From Sepiola atlantica (taxonomy: Eukaryota; Mollusca; Cephalopoda; Sepiida; Sepiolidae), in contig OY744532.1 of the NCBI GenBank assembly GCA_963556195.1, positions 84,858,734-84,922,733 of the forward strand: a stretch of DNA of 64,000 bases, written 5' to 3'. A program made the translations under genes and the position numbers. Position 1 is the stretch's first letter. Each line of letters opens with the position of its first letter. The notes beneath the pieces were generated by a model that worked only from the letters and a program-made list of their open reading frames with translations, was not told where the DNA came from and did no database searches. Below, piece by piece: positions 22,785 to 34,330 of this stretch.

Positions 22785-23260
22785 CTCAGAGCGAACCAAC
22801 CACACCTTGACCGAAAGGGCGCGGAGAATACTGAAACCTCGGGGAAGTTTACTGCCACTCAAATCCAAGAGAAGACCAATGGTCGTTTCTAGCGAAAAGT
22901 CAGTAAAAAAACAGCTGATGCGATAGCACGAAGAGATTGCTACTCAGACTCCAGAGACCACACCTTGCCATATCTAGTGAGCAATCACTTATGATAACTC
23001 ATGTGGAATCTCCTATTAGTAAATAATGAGCGGGCACCAACGAGATCTGCGTTAGAAGGGCGCAGACAATGGTTGAACCTAACAGTCGGTGCCAGAGAGA
23101 ACTCCATAGTAAACGGCTGTTGTTATAACACATAATGATTTGAAACCGTTATCAAAAGAGGCAAAATGTTATGTAAATTTGCTAAGACTGGTTATCACGC
23201 AGACTCCAGTTATGGCCACTTATAAATAAATAATAATTAGCCGTCTGAAAACTCTCAGTG
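22785..23260 (-). repeat. dispersed repeat family D, two diverged units
   Basis: The reverse complement matches 29905-30160 (blocks such as GACCAATGG, ACTGCCACTCAAATCC, GAGCAATCACT), first at 22785-23025 and more weakly at 23035-23260. It contains an internal duplication of about 140 bp. Confidence 0.6.
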
Positions 23261-23443
23261 AGTAATGAATAAGTACAATAAAATGTAGACACTATGAATA
23301 GTAAGTAGAATTGTGACACATTTGGTATTAAGTGCCCTCTTGACGCAACATTTAAAGAAAACATCTATACTAAACATGAAATTTTTATCAAGCCATAACG
23401 CTCTTTTATATAGACTACAGTAGGTAGTTCAGAAGAAGTGTTC

Positions 23444-23456
23444 ATGAGTATTCCTA

Positions 23457-23522
<66 letters not shown>

Positions 23523-23541
23523 TTAATGAGTATTCCTACTT
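23444..23541. repeat. (TA)n array flanked by a 16-bp direct repeat
   Basis: ATGAGTATTCCTACTT occurs exactly at 23444-23459 and 23526-23541, enclosing only (TA)n (to 23519) and TGTTTTA. It looks like a target-site duplication around an insertion that consists of little more than a TA tail. Confidence 0.8.
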
Positions 23542-23690
23542 TTAAATCGTTCTTTTTCTACAAGGTTTTGGAATTTTATTTTTTAAACTCAAGTTCATTC
23601 AACTTTTGTAACGTTTATTTATTCCGATTTATTTATATATTCTAATTCAGTTTAGACTGTTCCAGTTTCTGAATAAACGACAGACCATGC

Positions 23691-23691
<1 letters not shown>

Positions 23692-23777
<86 letters not shown>

Positions 23778-23951
23778 CATTATTATTATTATTATTGTTA
23801 TCGTTATGATTGTTAGTGTTATTATTATTGTTATTATTATTGTTATTATTATTATTATTATTATTATTAGTGTTATTATTGTTATTATTATTATTATTGC
23901 TATCATTATTATTATTAATGTTATTATTATTTTCATTTTTATTACTGTTAT
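23692..23951. repeat. (ATT)n microsatellite, left flank of LTR element 2
   Basis: Pure ATT repeats grading into ATT with GTT, ATC and GTG variants. Poly-Asn and poly-Ile frames here are artefacts of the repeat. Confidence 0.95.
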
Positions 23952-24760
23952 TGTAACAATACACGTCACCGATCTACACATATCATTTTGTAACCACAGT
24001 CTTAAATCTTCACGTATCAATTTACGGCCCTTCAGGCCTTTTTAAAACCACGAATCTGTTCACGGCATCTCAAGCCTTTTTCAATTACGGCCTCTGTTCA
24101 TTTATACGTATCTTAAAGTCTCTAAAAAAGTTCTTTACAAATAAATCTCAAGGTTTACCTTATCTTCTGTTTTCTTCTTTGGCCTGTGATTCGTCTGGTC
24201 TTCGCTGGCTGTGTCGTCTTGATCGAAGGAAGAGGTCTGTCTCAGACAGAATGAATACACGAGACACGAATTTTTTGAAGGGAAATTTCACACAAGTTTC
24301 TTTATTCTCACACAAGCTTCTTATTTCTCTCTGGTTCGTTTGCTGTCAGGGGGATTCCGGTTTCGACTCTCTCATACTTCGGCTATTTTCTTTCCTTTTG
24401 GGATATCTTCTGCCCTCCCAGAACGGGGCCTTACCAGTTTACTGGCTACATGCTCGCACCCGGTCTGAACGGTATCGCCTCTAAGCTCAGACTGATTCTA
24501 AAAAGCTAAGTTATTGTTTTCTGTGGTGACGTAATCATCATTCCCACGCACGATATGGGGACAAAAACGACTCACTCTGATCTCTGACTCAAAGGTCACG
24601 TCAGGTGTCTAAATTTGTTATGACTATTCTTGGATCAAACACTTCTCTGAACTAACTTCTGAGTCCAGAAACAAAACTTATTTTTCAATAACAAAATTAG
24701 CTATTTGATACTAGTTAATCTACTGTGCCTTGCATAATGGGGCCCTACAGTATTGTAACA
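23952..24760 (-). repeat. LTR element 2, 3' LTR (left)
   Basis: Ends at 24760 against the pyrimidine run that is the polypurine tract on the minus strand. A minus-strand AATAAA near 24302 (within GAGAATAAAGAAAC) is a candidate polyadenylation signal. Confidence 0.85.
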
Positions 24761-27220
24761 CTCCTTCCTTCCCTATAAACAAAAAAAACAAAAAATCCCA
24801 AGATTTTCTCTTTTTTTTTTAAAACCAACCCCTCCCTGGGACTGGTAAAAATCCGAGCCTGAGCACTCCTGGGGTTAGCATCATTTCACCCCTGCCGGAA
24901 TTTCCTTCGGCACCACATGACAATGTTTCCGGGATGTGGGTGAGTTTGCTCCCTACGGTCGTTACCGGCTAAGAAAAGCCATCCCCTGTCATAAATCAAC
25001 ATCAGGCGTTTCTCGCCTATATCTCCTGCAAAATCTACCACATAAATTCGCTCTTGCTCACCCACGTTCTCCGTGCTCGACCATCCCAAAAATTCCCGGT
25101 ATGTTGCACTTTCGGGCCATCATCACTTTCTTAAATAACTTCAACAAACGGTCGGCACACAACCGATTAAAACTAACTGCGCGTTTTATTCTCGCGAAAT
25201 AGGGGAACAAAAAACAGAACAAAAAAACCTTCATTGACCTATTCTCTAATGGTCAGTCTCGAAGCTTACTGAAGGTACCGTCGCTATGCTGCTTGCTATA
25301 TACAGACCATACATTTCTGACACGCCCGTGCTCCCGTCGCGAATGACAGCGAACAAACACCCAGTTTCTAACTCCCAACCCCATTGGCGTGGCGTGGCAC
25401 CCATCCCATGGCTCTAACTAAACGGCGTGACGGGGGTGAAATGTCGACACCACCGTTCCTGGAACACATCGGGTCACCAATCCAGGTCCATCATTTTCTT
25501 CCCTAAACCAAAATTAATTTGACTGAGGTACCCTCTCTTAAATATAAAGCTTAAATCTATTCCACTTCCATACACGGTCTACCGACGTGATTGGGGAGCA
25601 ACCCTGGGTCACGAAAATTAATCACAACTTCAATATCGACCACCGTTATCGTGGCGCACCAATACGACTGTCCTGTCGTCTAACCACCGGTTCGCAGTTT
25701 TAACGCGTGTAGAGTTCGAGCACCTTTGCCCATTCTTCTCCGAGCCAAAACCCATGGCCGCCTCGTTTGCGAAAACCACGCGAGCGAACTTTATTAATCC
25801 CGCAGACCCAACTGGGCTGCACATACTCTGTGCACAGGGATATTCTTCGAAATAACCTAATTGACCCCTGTCCGGGGTCTCCATCAACCGACCCAAACCT
25901 GCTATCAGTGCCCCCCAAACAACTCAAATACAAGATCACTTTAACCCTAACACTTTGCTGACCCACGTCACATTCAATTTAAGAACTGTTTTTTTTTTTT
26001 TTAATTACATTTTTAAATTTCTCCATCCTCTAAATAGTAAAATATCATTCACTCAAGCATTAGGAGCCCGGAATCCTTCATGTAACAAATACATCAAAAT
26101 ACATCAAAAAAAAAAAAATTCATTCCACCCAACAACAACAAAAAAATCAAACCGAAACCTACAGAACCAGCGGAGAACATATCTCCACAATACAATACAA
26201 CATAATTCAAAAGATAAAGGGAAAAGAGAACAGCGCCCGACACCATAACGTATTGACATGTCGTCAAACTCCAACCCGGACACCATCAGATCACCCGCCG
26301 CTGTCGTCGTTATTTTCCTGCAACACTTTCTAGCAGTTTTCAAAACCCACGGGCGCTTTCTTTCTCTCTCTCTCTCTCTCTCTGTCTTTTTAACACACAT
26401 ATACATTCTAAAAACAAAAGATTTCGGCCACAGAGTGGCATATCAATCCCTCTCTTTCTATGCTCTTTCTGTCTCTGTCTCTCTCTTTCTAATACATTCT
26501 TTCTTTCTTTTTTCTAAATACGCATATTCTGTCCTCGCGTGCACATGTCATTTCAGCACATCCACCCTTTTTAACATTTCCATTCTTCCTCTCTTTCTCT
26601 CTCTTTTGATTACATACTTTCCTCGTTTTTTTTTCGCCCGTTATTGCTTTCACCTTTGTCCCCCACCAACACAAACCAGAAGAAAAAAAATTACAGCAGT
26701 AAATTCTTAAAACACAACACAAAAAAAAACATAATTACGGCAAATCGTCCTTTTTTTTCTAACTAGAATGTTCTTTCCTACAAGGTCTTAACAATTGTTT
26801 TTGCGCGTGTGTGTGTGCGTTCGTTCTTTCTCTCTTTTTTTTTAACAAAATGTGTCTTTCTTTTTTTTTCTTTTTTTTTTTGAATCTTAACAATTAACAA
26901 AATGTGTCTTTTTCTCTTTCTGCGTAATTTAATAATGGGCTGTGTATGTGTGCGTTCTTCTTTTTTTCTTTTTTTAACAAAATGTGTTTTTTTTCTTTTC
27001 CTTTTTCTTTTCTTTTTTTCTGTGTCTTTTAATAACTAACTACATGTGTCTCTCTTTTGTGTATCTCAACAATTTTCCCCTCCGTGTCTCGTCCTTTTTT
27101 TTTCTTCCTTTTTCTATTACTTTGGACCACACGATGTGCTCGTACTTCATGACAGCACCAGATCGATATCGAACCGTTTCATGTTGGAAACGGCAGGTCA
27201 CGGCTACCAAATAAACCCTT
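24761..27220 (-). other. LTR element 2 interior, non-coding
   Basis: 24761-24775 is the polypurine tract (minus strand). 24776-25385 is nearly identical to element 1, and 25386-25970 is diverged but collinear. 26340-27120 is pyrimidine-rich with CT and T runs. 27174-27193 is the leader hairpin, and 27192-27209 the primer-site candidate. Overlapping open frames (for example 25630-25966 on the minus strand) show no protein motif and are not conserved as protein in element 1. Confidence 0.6.
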
Positions 27221-28029
27221 TGTAACAATACACGTCACCGATCTACACATATCATTTTGTAACCACAGTCTTAAATCTTCACGTATCAATTTACGGCCCT
27301 TCAGGCCTTTTTAAAACCACGAATATGTTCACGGCATCTCAAGCCTTTTTCAATTACGGCCTCTGTTCATTTATACGTATCTTAAAGTCTCTAAAAAAGT
27401 TCTTTACAAATAAATCTCAAGGTTTACCTTATCTTCTGTTCTCTTCTTTGGCCTGTGATTCGTCTGGTCTTCGCTGGCTGTGTCGTCTTGATCGAAGGAA
27501 GAGGTCTGTCTCAGACAGAATGAATACACGAGACACGAATTTTTTGAAGGGAAATTTCACACAAGTTTCTTTATTCTCACACAAGCTTCTTATTTCTCTC
27601 TGGTTCGTTTGCTGTCAGGGGGATTCCGGTTTTGACTCTCTCATACTTCGGCTATCTTCTTTCCTTTTGGGATATCTTCTGCCCTCCCAGAACGGGGCCT
27701 TACCAGTTTACTGGCTACATGCTCGCACCCGGTCTGAACGGTATCGCCTCTAAGCTCAGACTGATTCTAAAAAGCTAAGTTATTGTTTTCTGTGGTGACG
27801 TAATCATCATTCCCACGCACGATATGGGGACAAAAACGACTCACTCTGATCTCTGACTCAAAGGTCACGTCAGGTGTCTAAATTTGTTATGACTATTCTT
27901 GGATCAAACACTTCTCTGAACTCACTTCTGAGTCCAGAAACAAAACTTATTTTTCAATAACAAAATTAGCTATTTGATACTAGTTAATCTACTGTGCCTT
28001 GCATAATGGGGCCCTACAGTATTGTAACA
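27221..28029 (-). repeat. LTR element 2, 5' LTR (right)
   Basis: Same length as the left LTR. Differences seen: CGAATATG/CGAATCTG, TTCTCTTC/TTTTCTTC, GTTTTGAC/GTTTCGAC, TATCTTC/TATTTTC and GAACTCACTT/GAACTAACTT. Confidence 0.85.
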
Positions 28030-28185
28030 TTATTATTATTAGTGTTATTATTATTATTAGTGTTATTATTATTATTAGTGTTATTATTATTATTAGTGTT
28101 TTTATTATTATTAGTGGTATTATTATTATCATTATTATTATCATTATTAGTGTTATTATTAGTGTTATTATTATTGTTATCATTA

Positions 28186-28238
<53 letters not shown>

Positions 28239-28370
28239 ATTATTAGTGTTATTAGTGTTATTATTATTGTTATTATTATTGTTATCATTATTATTATTAT
28301 TAGTGTTATTATTATTATTGTTATAATTATCATTATTATTATCATTATTATTATTGTTAATACTACTATA
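28030..28370. repeat. (ATT)n microsatellite, right flank of LTR element 2
   Basis: ATT repeats with regular GTG and GTT variants (TTATTATTATTAGTG as a higher-order unit near the start), the other half of the array at 23692-23951. Confidence 0.95.
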
Positions 28371-28914
28371 CCTACTAGTTATAGTGCATACACCCTCTTT
28401 GAGAAGTTTTGGGGTATGTCGATTTCCATCTTTAACTAGCTTCTACCGCTGTATAGCTTGTTCGTAGAAAATTATTCCTCAAATTTTTCGGTAAATAACA
28501 CAACTAATTATTTATATGACAGAGTAAGAAACTATAATTAATGTATTTATGTATTCTTTTTATTTGCAAAAACATCAGAAATTATGGTTCTAGACAAAAA
28601 TAATTCGCTTTGACCTAATTCTGAATACTTGTTATGTGTAACAGTTTACGCTTTATCAAAGAAAAGATCACTTAATTTTCAAAAGATTTTATGCAATATT
28701 TTGTTATCTTACTATGTGGGTGTTTGTCTCGCAGATCTTCACTTTGTGGTCTGCTTGTAGAGCGAAATATACGATTTGGCAGTATCTTTCTTTCTTGTCG
28801 ATTATTTTGACATTCGATCCCTATTGCTTGTATTAGTTTATTTGTTTGCACCTCCCTACCTCAGAGGGTTTTAATGTTTGTTTGTTTTCAGTACAGTCTC
28901 ATTCGACATCATTG
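28371..28914. other. no gene seen
   Basis: AT-rich unique sequence; no motif and no matching repeat found. Confidence 0.4.
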
Positions 28915-29035
28915 ATTATGCTCACTAGGAGTTATCAGACAAAGCATTTTCAGTGATTGCTCACCAACAACAACCAGCAGTGCTTCCTTGAGTCTGAGTG
29001 ACAACAAGCCTCCCAAAAGATCAGGTTGTTCTGTT
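28915..29035 (+). repeat. dispersed repeat family D, partial copy
   Basis: TGCTCACTAGGAGTT, CAGTGATTGCTCA and GAGTCTGAGTGACAACAAG match the start of the copy at 29905. Confidence 0.75.
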
Positions 29036-29825
29036 TTCGTTATTTGTCCGTTTATGTTTTTGTAAATCTAGCTTTCATTGTTTTCAAAGGTCATGTTCTG
29101 TTTGTGCTTTTCCAATTCGTATCTATATCGACTCGGTTTTTCTTTCTATTGCTGCTATATTTCGTTTTAGTTCTTCATGTTTCTTATTTAGCCTTTCGTT
29201 GTGATTCAGATTTATGCTCTTTCATCGTTTCCTATTCTTATTCATCCTGTTTACGGTTTTACCTTCTTTTCAAAGTTTAGTTATCTGGGTGTCAAGTCTG
29301 ATTTCCCATCCAGTATTTGTCAGTCCATTCTTTTGGCCCGTCCTTTTATTCTTTTTTTAGCTTCCTGTTTATTGATTTCTGGTGTTGTAGTCTTTGGCCT
29401 TTTCAGTTATCGGGTATATGTTTTGCCCGTATTCTTACTGGTAATTTTCGTCACGTGATGTTTCTTGATCGGTCACGCTATTTATTTTTTGTAAGATTTT
29501 CGTTAACTCCATCCCCGAGAACCACCATCTCTTGAGGATCTGTCTTGCTTGATTTCTATCATGTGTTCAGTTGTACTGTGGTCGGTATACATGGCCCATA
29601 TATGTTTCATTCGTTTCTAGTTGCCTCTTTATGTGGGGTAGCGGATTTTGCAGTAGCATTCCATTACCAGTCTGTTTTCTTTTGTGGTTTATTTTTTGTT
29701 ATGACTTTTTAGTTTGTTCTATTCATGCCTGCTTTCTTTTTTGAGTCTGTATCCTTGTCGTGCCTGGAACAAGATAGGGGTAACTTACCTGTTTTGGATT
29801 CGGTATATTGTTCCTGAGACTACAA
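29036..29825. other. T-rich sequence, no gene seen
   Basis: Overlapping plus-strand frames of 68-85 codons are Phe/Leu/Ser-rich because the strand is T-rich. I see no domain in them. Confidence 0.45.

Positions 29826-29906
<81 letters not shown>
29826..29906. repeat. (ATT)n microsatellite
   Basis: Pure ATT array directly preceding a family D copy. Confidence 0.95.
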
Positions 29907-30160
29907 TGTGCTCACTAGGAGTTTTCACACAGGTCATCAGTGATTGCTCAGCGACAGCCGGTAGTATTACCTGGAGTCTGAGTGACAACAAGTCTCCCCA
30001 GATTTCCAGTATTCTCCACCTCTTTTTGATAGACACCGCAAACAACCTTTCAGTATCGCAACAACCGTTTACCATTGATTGCTCGCTGGTAAAGACCATT
30101 GGCATTCTCTGGGATTTGGGTGGCAATAAGCCTCCCCAAGGTCACAGCATTCTCTGCACT
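29905..30160 (+). repeat. dispersed repeat family D, fullest copy
   Basis: Carries two related units in tandem (about 29935-30015 and 30068-30150), each with TGATTGCTC, then GG-AT(T)-TCTGG and a CAA-AAG-CTCCCCA block. The 166-codon frame across it begins inside the ATT array and is not supported as a gene. Confidence 0.65.
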
Positions 30161-30299
30161 TCCAGTGGAGGTCGTGATTGTGCTGAACCTCCTCGGTCTT
30201 CTCATCCTCCTTGACCCTATGCGAATATTTTGTGTGGTGTCAGCTTAGGCTGGTACCATTTTTTTAATTTTATTTTATTTTATTTATTTATTTATGTTG

Positions 30300-30349
<50 letters not shown>

Positions 30350-30735
30350 TTTTATTTATATATTTTTTATTTTGGGGGAAGCTGAGGAGCTTCTGGTGTT
30401 TTTTGCTATTCTGTTCATTAGTGTATTTTTGTGTCGTGTCAGTTGAGGCCTGTGTAATTTATTGGGGGGGGGAGCTTATAAAGTGATGTTTCTTGCATTT
30501 TCTGTTTTTTTTTGTGATGTCTTCTTTCTGCGGGGCTGTTTTCTTCTTGCTTTAGATTCCATGTGACTCTTAGTAGCTTCTGCAGGTTGGTTTCCGCATT
30601 AGATAGATGGGTCTTAAGATTGCAGCTGTTTTAATCATTGCTGTCTTTTGTATAGTTTCAATGATCCCTATGATTCCAATTTCTTCCAGTCTTTTTTTTC
30701 TAGTTTTTTTGGAGAATGATTATTATTATTATTAT

Positions 30736-30773
<38 letters not shown>

Positions 30774-32029
30774 AGAGTATGATGATCTTCATTATCCTTC
30801 TTTTGTAAACAACTACATGTGAAAACATTTCTGATTATAATTATGTTTGTAAAAAACATATTGTTGTTATTGATTCTATTTCGGTCTCCGAGATGTACGA
30901 CACTCTTTTCAAGACACAGTATACTTGCTTACCCCGGCAGTACTTCTGTGTAGCATGTATTTGTCTGTACGGTCTGACTTGCGAAAAAAATTGCTCAGTC
31001 GAGGAATGTTTGATATTTTACAACCTTTGCTTTCACATCAACTCCACATGACGCAGACATTAATCCGGAAATTATCAAATGGTTATTGAGGCAGAAGAAC
31101 ACCATCCTCGTTCGTAATGTCGGCCTATGGCCAATGAAATACCGTGATTAAACTTGCGTCCCTTTTCTTTTTCTTCCCTTTCTGTAAGATTATAGCAAAC
31201 GTATGGCTTCACCATTGAAGAAACATAATACATTTATTTTCTTCCATTTAAATTCATGAAACCCAAGAAGTAGGCGATTTTATTGTTCGAGAAATCGATT
31301 ACGTAACGGTTTATGATAATCAACCGGAATGTATATTTGATATTGTAGATTAGGAATTGAGAAATGGAAAACAATTTTTGTTTTCAATTATTATTTATTG
31401 TAACGATTCGTCCATCTTTGACATTTTCAACCGAGAAAGTTATGACGAAAAACGAACACAGAGACTTAAAATAAGGTTTGGTGAAATATGATTCATGGAA
31501 AAAGGAAAACAAGAATATGAAAAGTGGAAAACGTATTTACAGAAGCCTGAGCAATTGTAATACGGAGAATAACTTGTGAATGCTGATTAAATAAATGAAA
31601 ATGTAATTTAAATTTCATTTATTTTAATAATCAGTTTAGTAAGGAATGCCGATATATATATAATAATACGCTAAGACAATTCCATGTTCGTACCTACGTT
31701 ATCACTCTTGCCCCTTTTCAAAAAGATTTAATGCAAAGTAGTAATTAAAAAATCATCTGATATCGCTGTTGTGTCGGACGTAAAACTCAAACTAAAATAT
31801 ACTCACTTGACCTTCTAACTTAGATCTGAGTGTGGTATTTCTTCTGTCCCAAAATGGTACAATAATATCGAGTGAATTTGTTCGTATCAGACGTCCATAG
31901 AATTAAAATATATAACTAACTCTTACAACAGATTATGAGATAGCCCCCTCTGGCATACATCAAACATATTCTGAAACAAAATTAACCAAAGAGTTTGAAT
32001 TTCTTACTAGAAAATATGGGGTAATTACT
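30161..32029. other. no gene seen; short trinucleotide arrays
   Basis: Contains (ATT)n at 30301-30350 and ATT/GTA triplets at 30719-30771. The rest is AT-rich unique sequence without a gene I can support. Confidence 0.45.
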
Positions 32030-32460
32030 GCCATCATCGTGTGTGTTCGGTCTCATTGTACAAGGGGTTGTCAGGACAACCTGACATGAGGATACTTAAC
32101 AACACAAGTAAAACTTGACCAATAACGTAGTATTCGAAACCCAAAACGATCCCCCTGACATTGCTATACACTGGCTCATACGAGGAATGGTGCACCTTCT
32201 CCGGGTAATGTAAGGTTAAGTAACAGCACTTAGCTTGATACTCCACCAGACTAGATGACTTCTGTTCCTGGAATGCGTTAAGACCAAGAGACCACAAGAA
32301 AGATATACTATAACATAGGTAACAAGTCAATTAGGTAGAGGAAAATTAATTTTCTTGACTTCTTGACCAACTCAATGTTTGAGACGTAAACGATAACTTT
32401 AATGGAATATTCGAATGTCTATGTAGCTCATATAGTGATCACGTGTTAGCCTTCATTTAT
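32030..32460 (+). repeat. dispersed repeat family A, copy 1
   Basis: About 430 bp similar to 33900-34330 (same orientation) and 55630-56040 (opposite). Shared blocks include TGTACAAGG, TTGTCA-GACAACCTG, CATACGAGGAATGGTG and CTATACTATAACATAG. Its class is unknown and it encodes nothing I recognise. Confidence 0.75.
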
Positions 32461-32656
32461 CAGAACTTCGAATGAAGTAAACTGAAACAAAAATAAATAA
32501 GTATGATTCACATTAAACAAAATGTGTACAATTATATCGTGGTGTGTCAACATACGCGCTCGGCGATCAATGAATGGAGGCTTACAAGATACAACAGATA
32601 ACGGATCCAATTGTGGAAGTTCAACGGATTCTGTTAGTAACTGTGATAATCAGAAC
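32461..32656. other. no gene seen
   Basis: Unique sequence between repeat A copy 1 and the 38-bp minisatellite. Confidence 0.4.
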
Positions 32657-33457
32657 ATTTTAATTGGCTATGCATGTTAAATATAATAGGGCAAATTTTT
32701 ATTGGCTATGCATGTTAAATATAATAGGGCAAATTTTAATTGGCTATGCATGTTAAATATAATAGGGCAAATTTTAATTGACTATGCATGTTAAATATAA
32801 TAGGACAAATTTTAATTGGTTATGCATGTTAAATATAATAGGGCAAATTTTAATTGACTATGCATGTTAAATATAATAGGGCAAATTTTTATTGGCTATG
32901 CATGTTAAATATAATAGGGCAAATTTTAATTGGCTATGCATGTTAAATATAATAGGGCAAATTTTAATTGGCTATGCATGTTAAATATAATAGGGTAAAT
33001 TTTAATTTGTTATGCATGTTAAATATAATAGGGCAAATTTTAATTGGCTATGCATGTTAAATATAATAGGGCAAATTTTAATTGGCTATGCATGTTAAAT
33101 ATAATAGGGCACATTTTAATTGGCTATGCATGTTAAATATGATAGGGCAAATTTTAATTGGTTATGCATGTTAAATATAATAGGGCAAATTTTTATTGGC
33201 TATGCATGTTAAATATAATAGGGAAAATTTTAATTGGCTATGCATGTTAAATATAATAGGGCAAATTTTTATTGGCTATGCATGTTAAATATAATAGGGC
33301 AAATTTGTATTGGCTATGCATGTTAAATATAATAGGGCAAATTTTTATTGGCTATGCATGTTAAATATAATAGGGCAAATTTTAATTGGCTATGCATGTT
33401 AAATATAATAGGGCAAATTTTTATTGGCTATGCATGTTAAATATAATAGGGCAAATG
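32657..33457. repeat. 38-bp minisatellite, 21 copies
   Basis: I count 21 occurrences of TATGCATG at 38-bp spacing. The unit is TAATTGGCTATGCATG, TTAAATATAATAGGGC and AAATTT. Copies differ mainly at T-run length and at GGC/GAC/GGT before TATGCATG. Variant units alternate in places, which suggests higher-order duplication. The unit combines a TAATTG homeodomain-like core with the self-complementary ATGCAT. Confidence 0.97.
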
Positions 33458-33784
33458 ATACGAAAAGTTGTTGGAAGATGGCAGTTTAATGCAAGTAGTA
33501 GCAGTAGAAATAGTTTCAAAATAGAAAAAGTTTGTGTAATATGTTCAGTCTATTGAAGGCCAGCACGTAAGCAGACGTCACAATATCATTGTACTATCCT
33601 CAGAGAAGAATAGAAACAACACGTTGATGGTAGATCGAAGGTAGAAAACGTGTATTTTACTTCGAGTTTTACATTCGACAGAAGAGCAACTTCAGATAAA
33701 CTTTTAGGAATTATTTTTTTTTTTGCATTGCATTTTCGACAATCTGGCTATCTTCTTTTTTGAAAAAGTAGGAGAGGGTGATAA

Positions 33785-33862
33785 CGTACGTACGACGATG
33801 AATTTAACTTGGCACGCAAAAGCCCGTCTGCTGCGTGTGTAACCATTACACCACGCCACTTC
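33785..33862 (-). repeat. tRNA-like SINE head
   Basis: The minus strand reads GTGGCGTGGTGTAATGGTTA (A-box-like), a central stem region, then AGTTAAATTC as a decayed B box. It looks tRNA-derived but is not a functional tRNA. Confidence 0.45.
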
Positions 33863-33899
33863 CACACACACATATGTATGTATGAAAGAGAGAACATTG

Positions 33900-34330
33900 T
33901 AACGCCCACTAGATACTGTCCTCGAGTGTCTAAGGTCTCTCTGTACAAGGGTTTGTCATGACAACCTGGCATGGTGATACTCCCCCCTACAAATAAACCC
34001 TGATCAATTATTCAAAATAACAGTATTCAAAGCCCAAATAACATCCAATAGACATAGCTCCGTACTGACTCATACGAGGAATGGTGAATCTTCTCATAAT
34101 AATGTTGCCTCTGGTAATAGCATTAATACTCCACCAGAGTAGATGAATTTGGTAAGACCAAGAGACAACAAGAAAGCTATACTATAACATAGTTAACTGG
34201 TCAATTGAGAAGAGGAGAATTAATGTTCCTCACTTCTTAACTCAACATTTGAGATGTAAAAAGAGGAGTTAATGGAACACTTATAATACCTATGTATCTT
34301 ATATAGAAATCAAGTGTTTGCCCGAGAAAG
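33900..34330 (+). repeat. dispersed repeat family A, copy 2
   Basis: Relative of 32030-32460 by clear block similarity. Preceded by TGTAACGCCCAC. No coding. Confidence 0.75.

Larger units (their letters stand above)
23952..28029 (-). mobile_element. LTR element 2, complete, no gag-pol (LARD-like)
   Basis: Two 809-bp LTRs (23952-24760 and 27221-28029) flank 2460 bp. Termini are TGTAACAATAC and GTATTGTAACA, with flanking TTAT (23948-23951 and 28030-28033). The polypurine tract and primer-site candidate place it on the minus strand, like element 1. It shares U3 (about 290 bp) and the 3' interior (about 600 bp) with element 1 but has a different R/U5 and leader, so the two are subfamilies. No retroviral protein is encoded. 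The LTRs differ at about five sites. Confidence 0.85.

Noticed and set aside
23647..24045. Poly-Asn and poly-Ile open frames
   Set aside because: They are products of the (ATT)n array; frames on both strands are open for the same reason.
18980..25089. Conserved 67-92-codon minus-strand frame in both LTR elements as a captured gene or accessory protein
   Set aside because: The whole 600-bp region is nearly identical at DNA level, including the parts outside the frame, so conservation does not indicate coding, and I recognise no domain.
32657..33457. CRISPR-like regular repeats
   Set aside because: The units are direct tandem repeats without unique spacers, in an evidently eukaryotic, transposon-rich sequence.
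32030..34330. The two family A copies as a pair of LTRs around the 38-bp minisatellite
   Set aside because: Identity is only about 80%, no primer site or polypurine tract is visible, and a third copy stands alone in opposite orientation.
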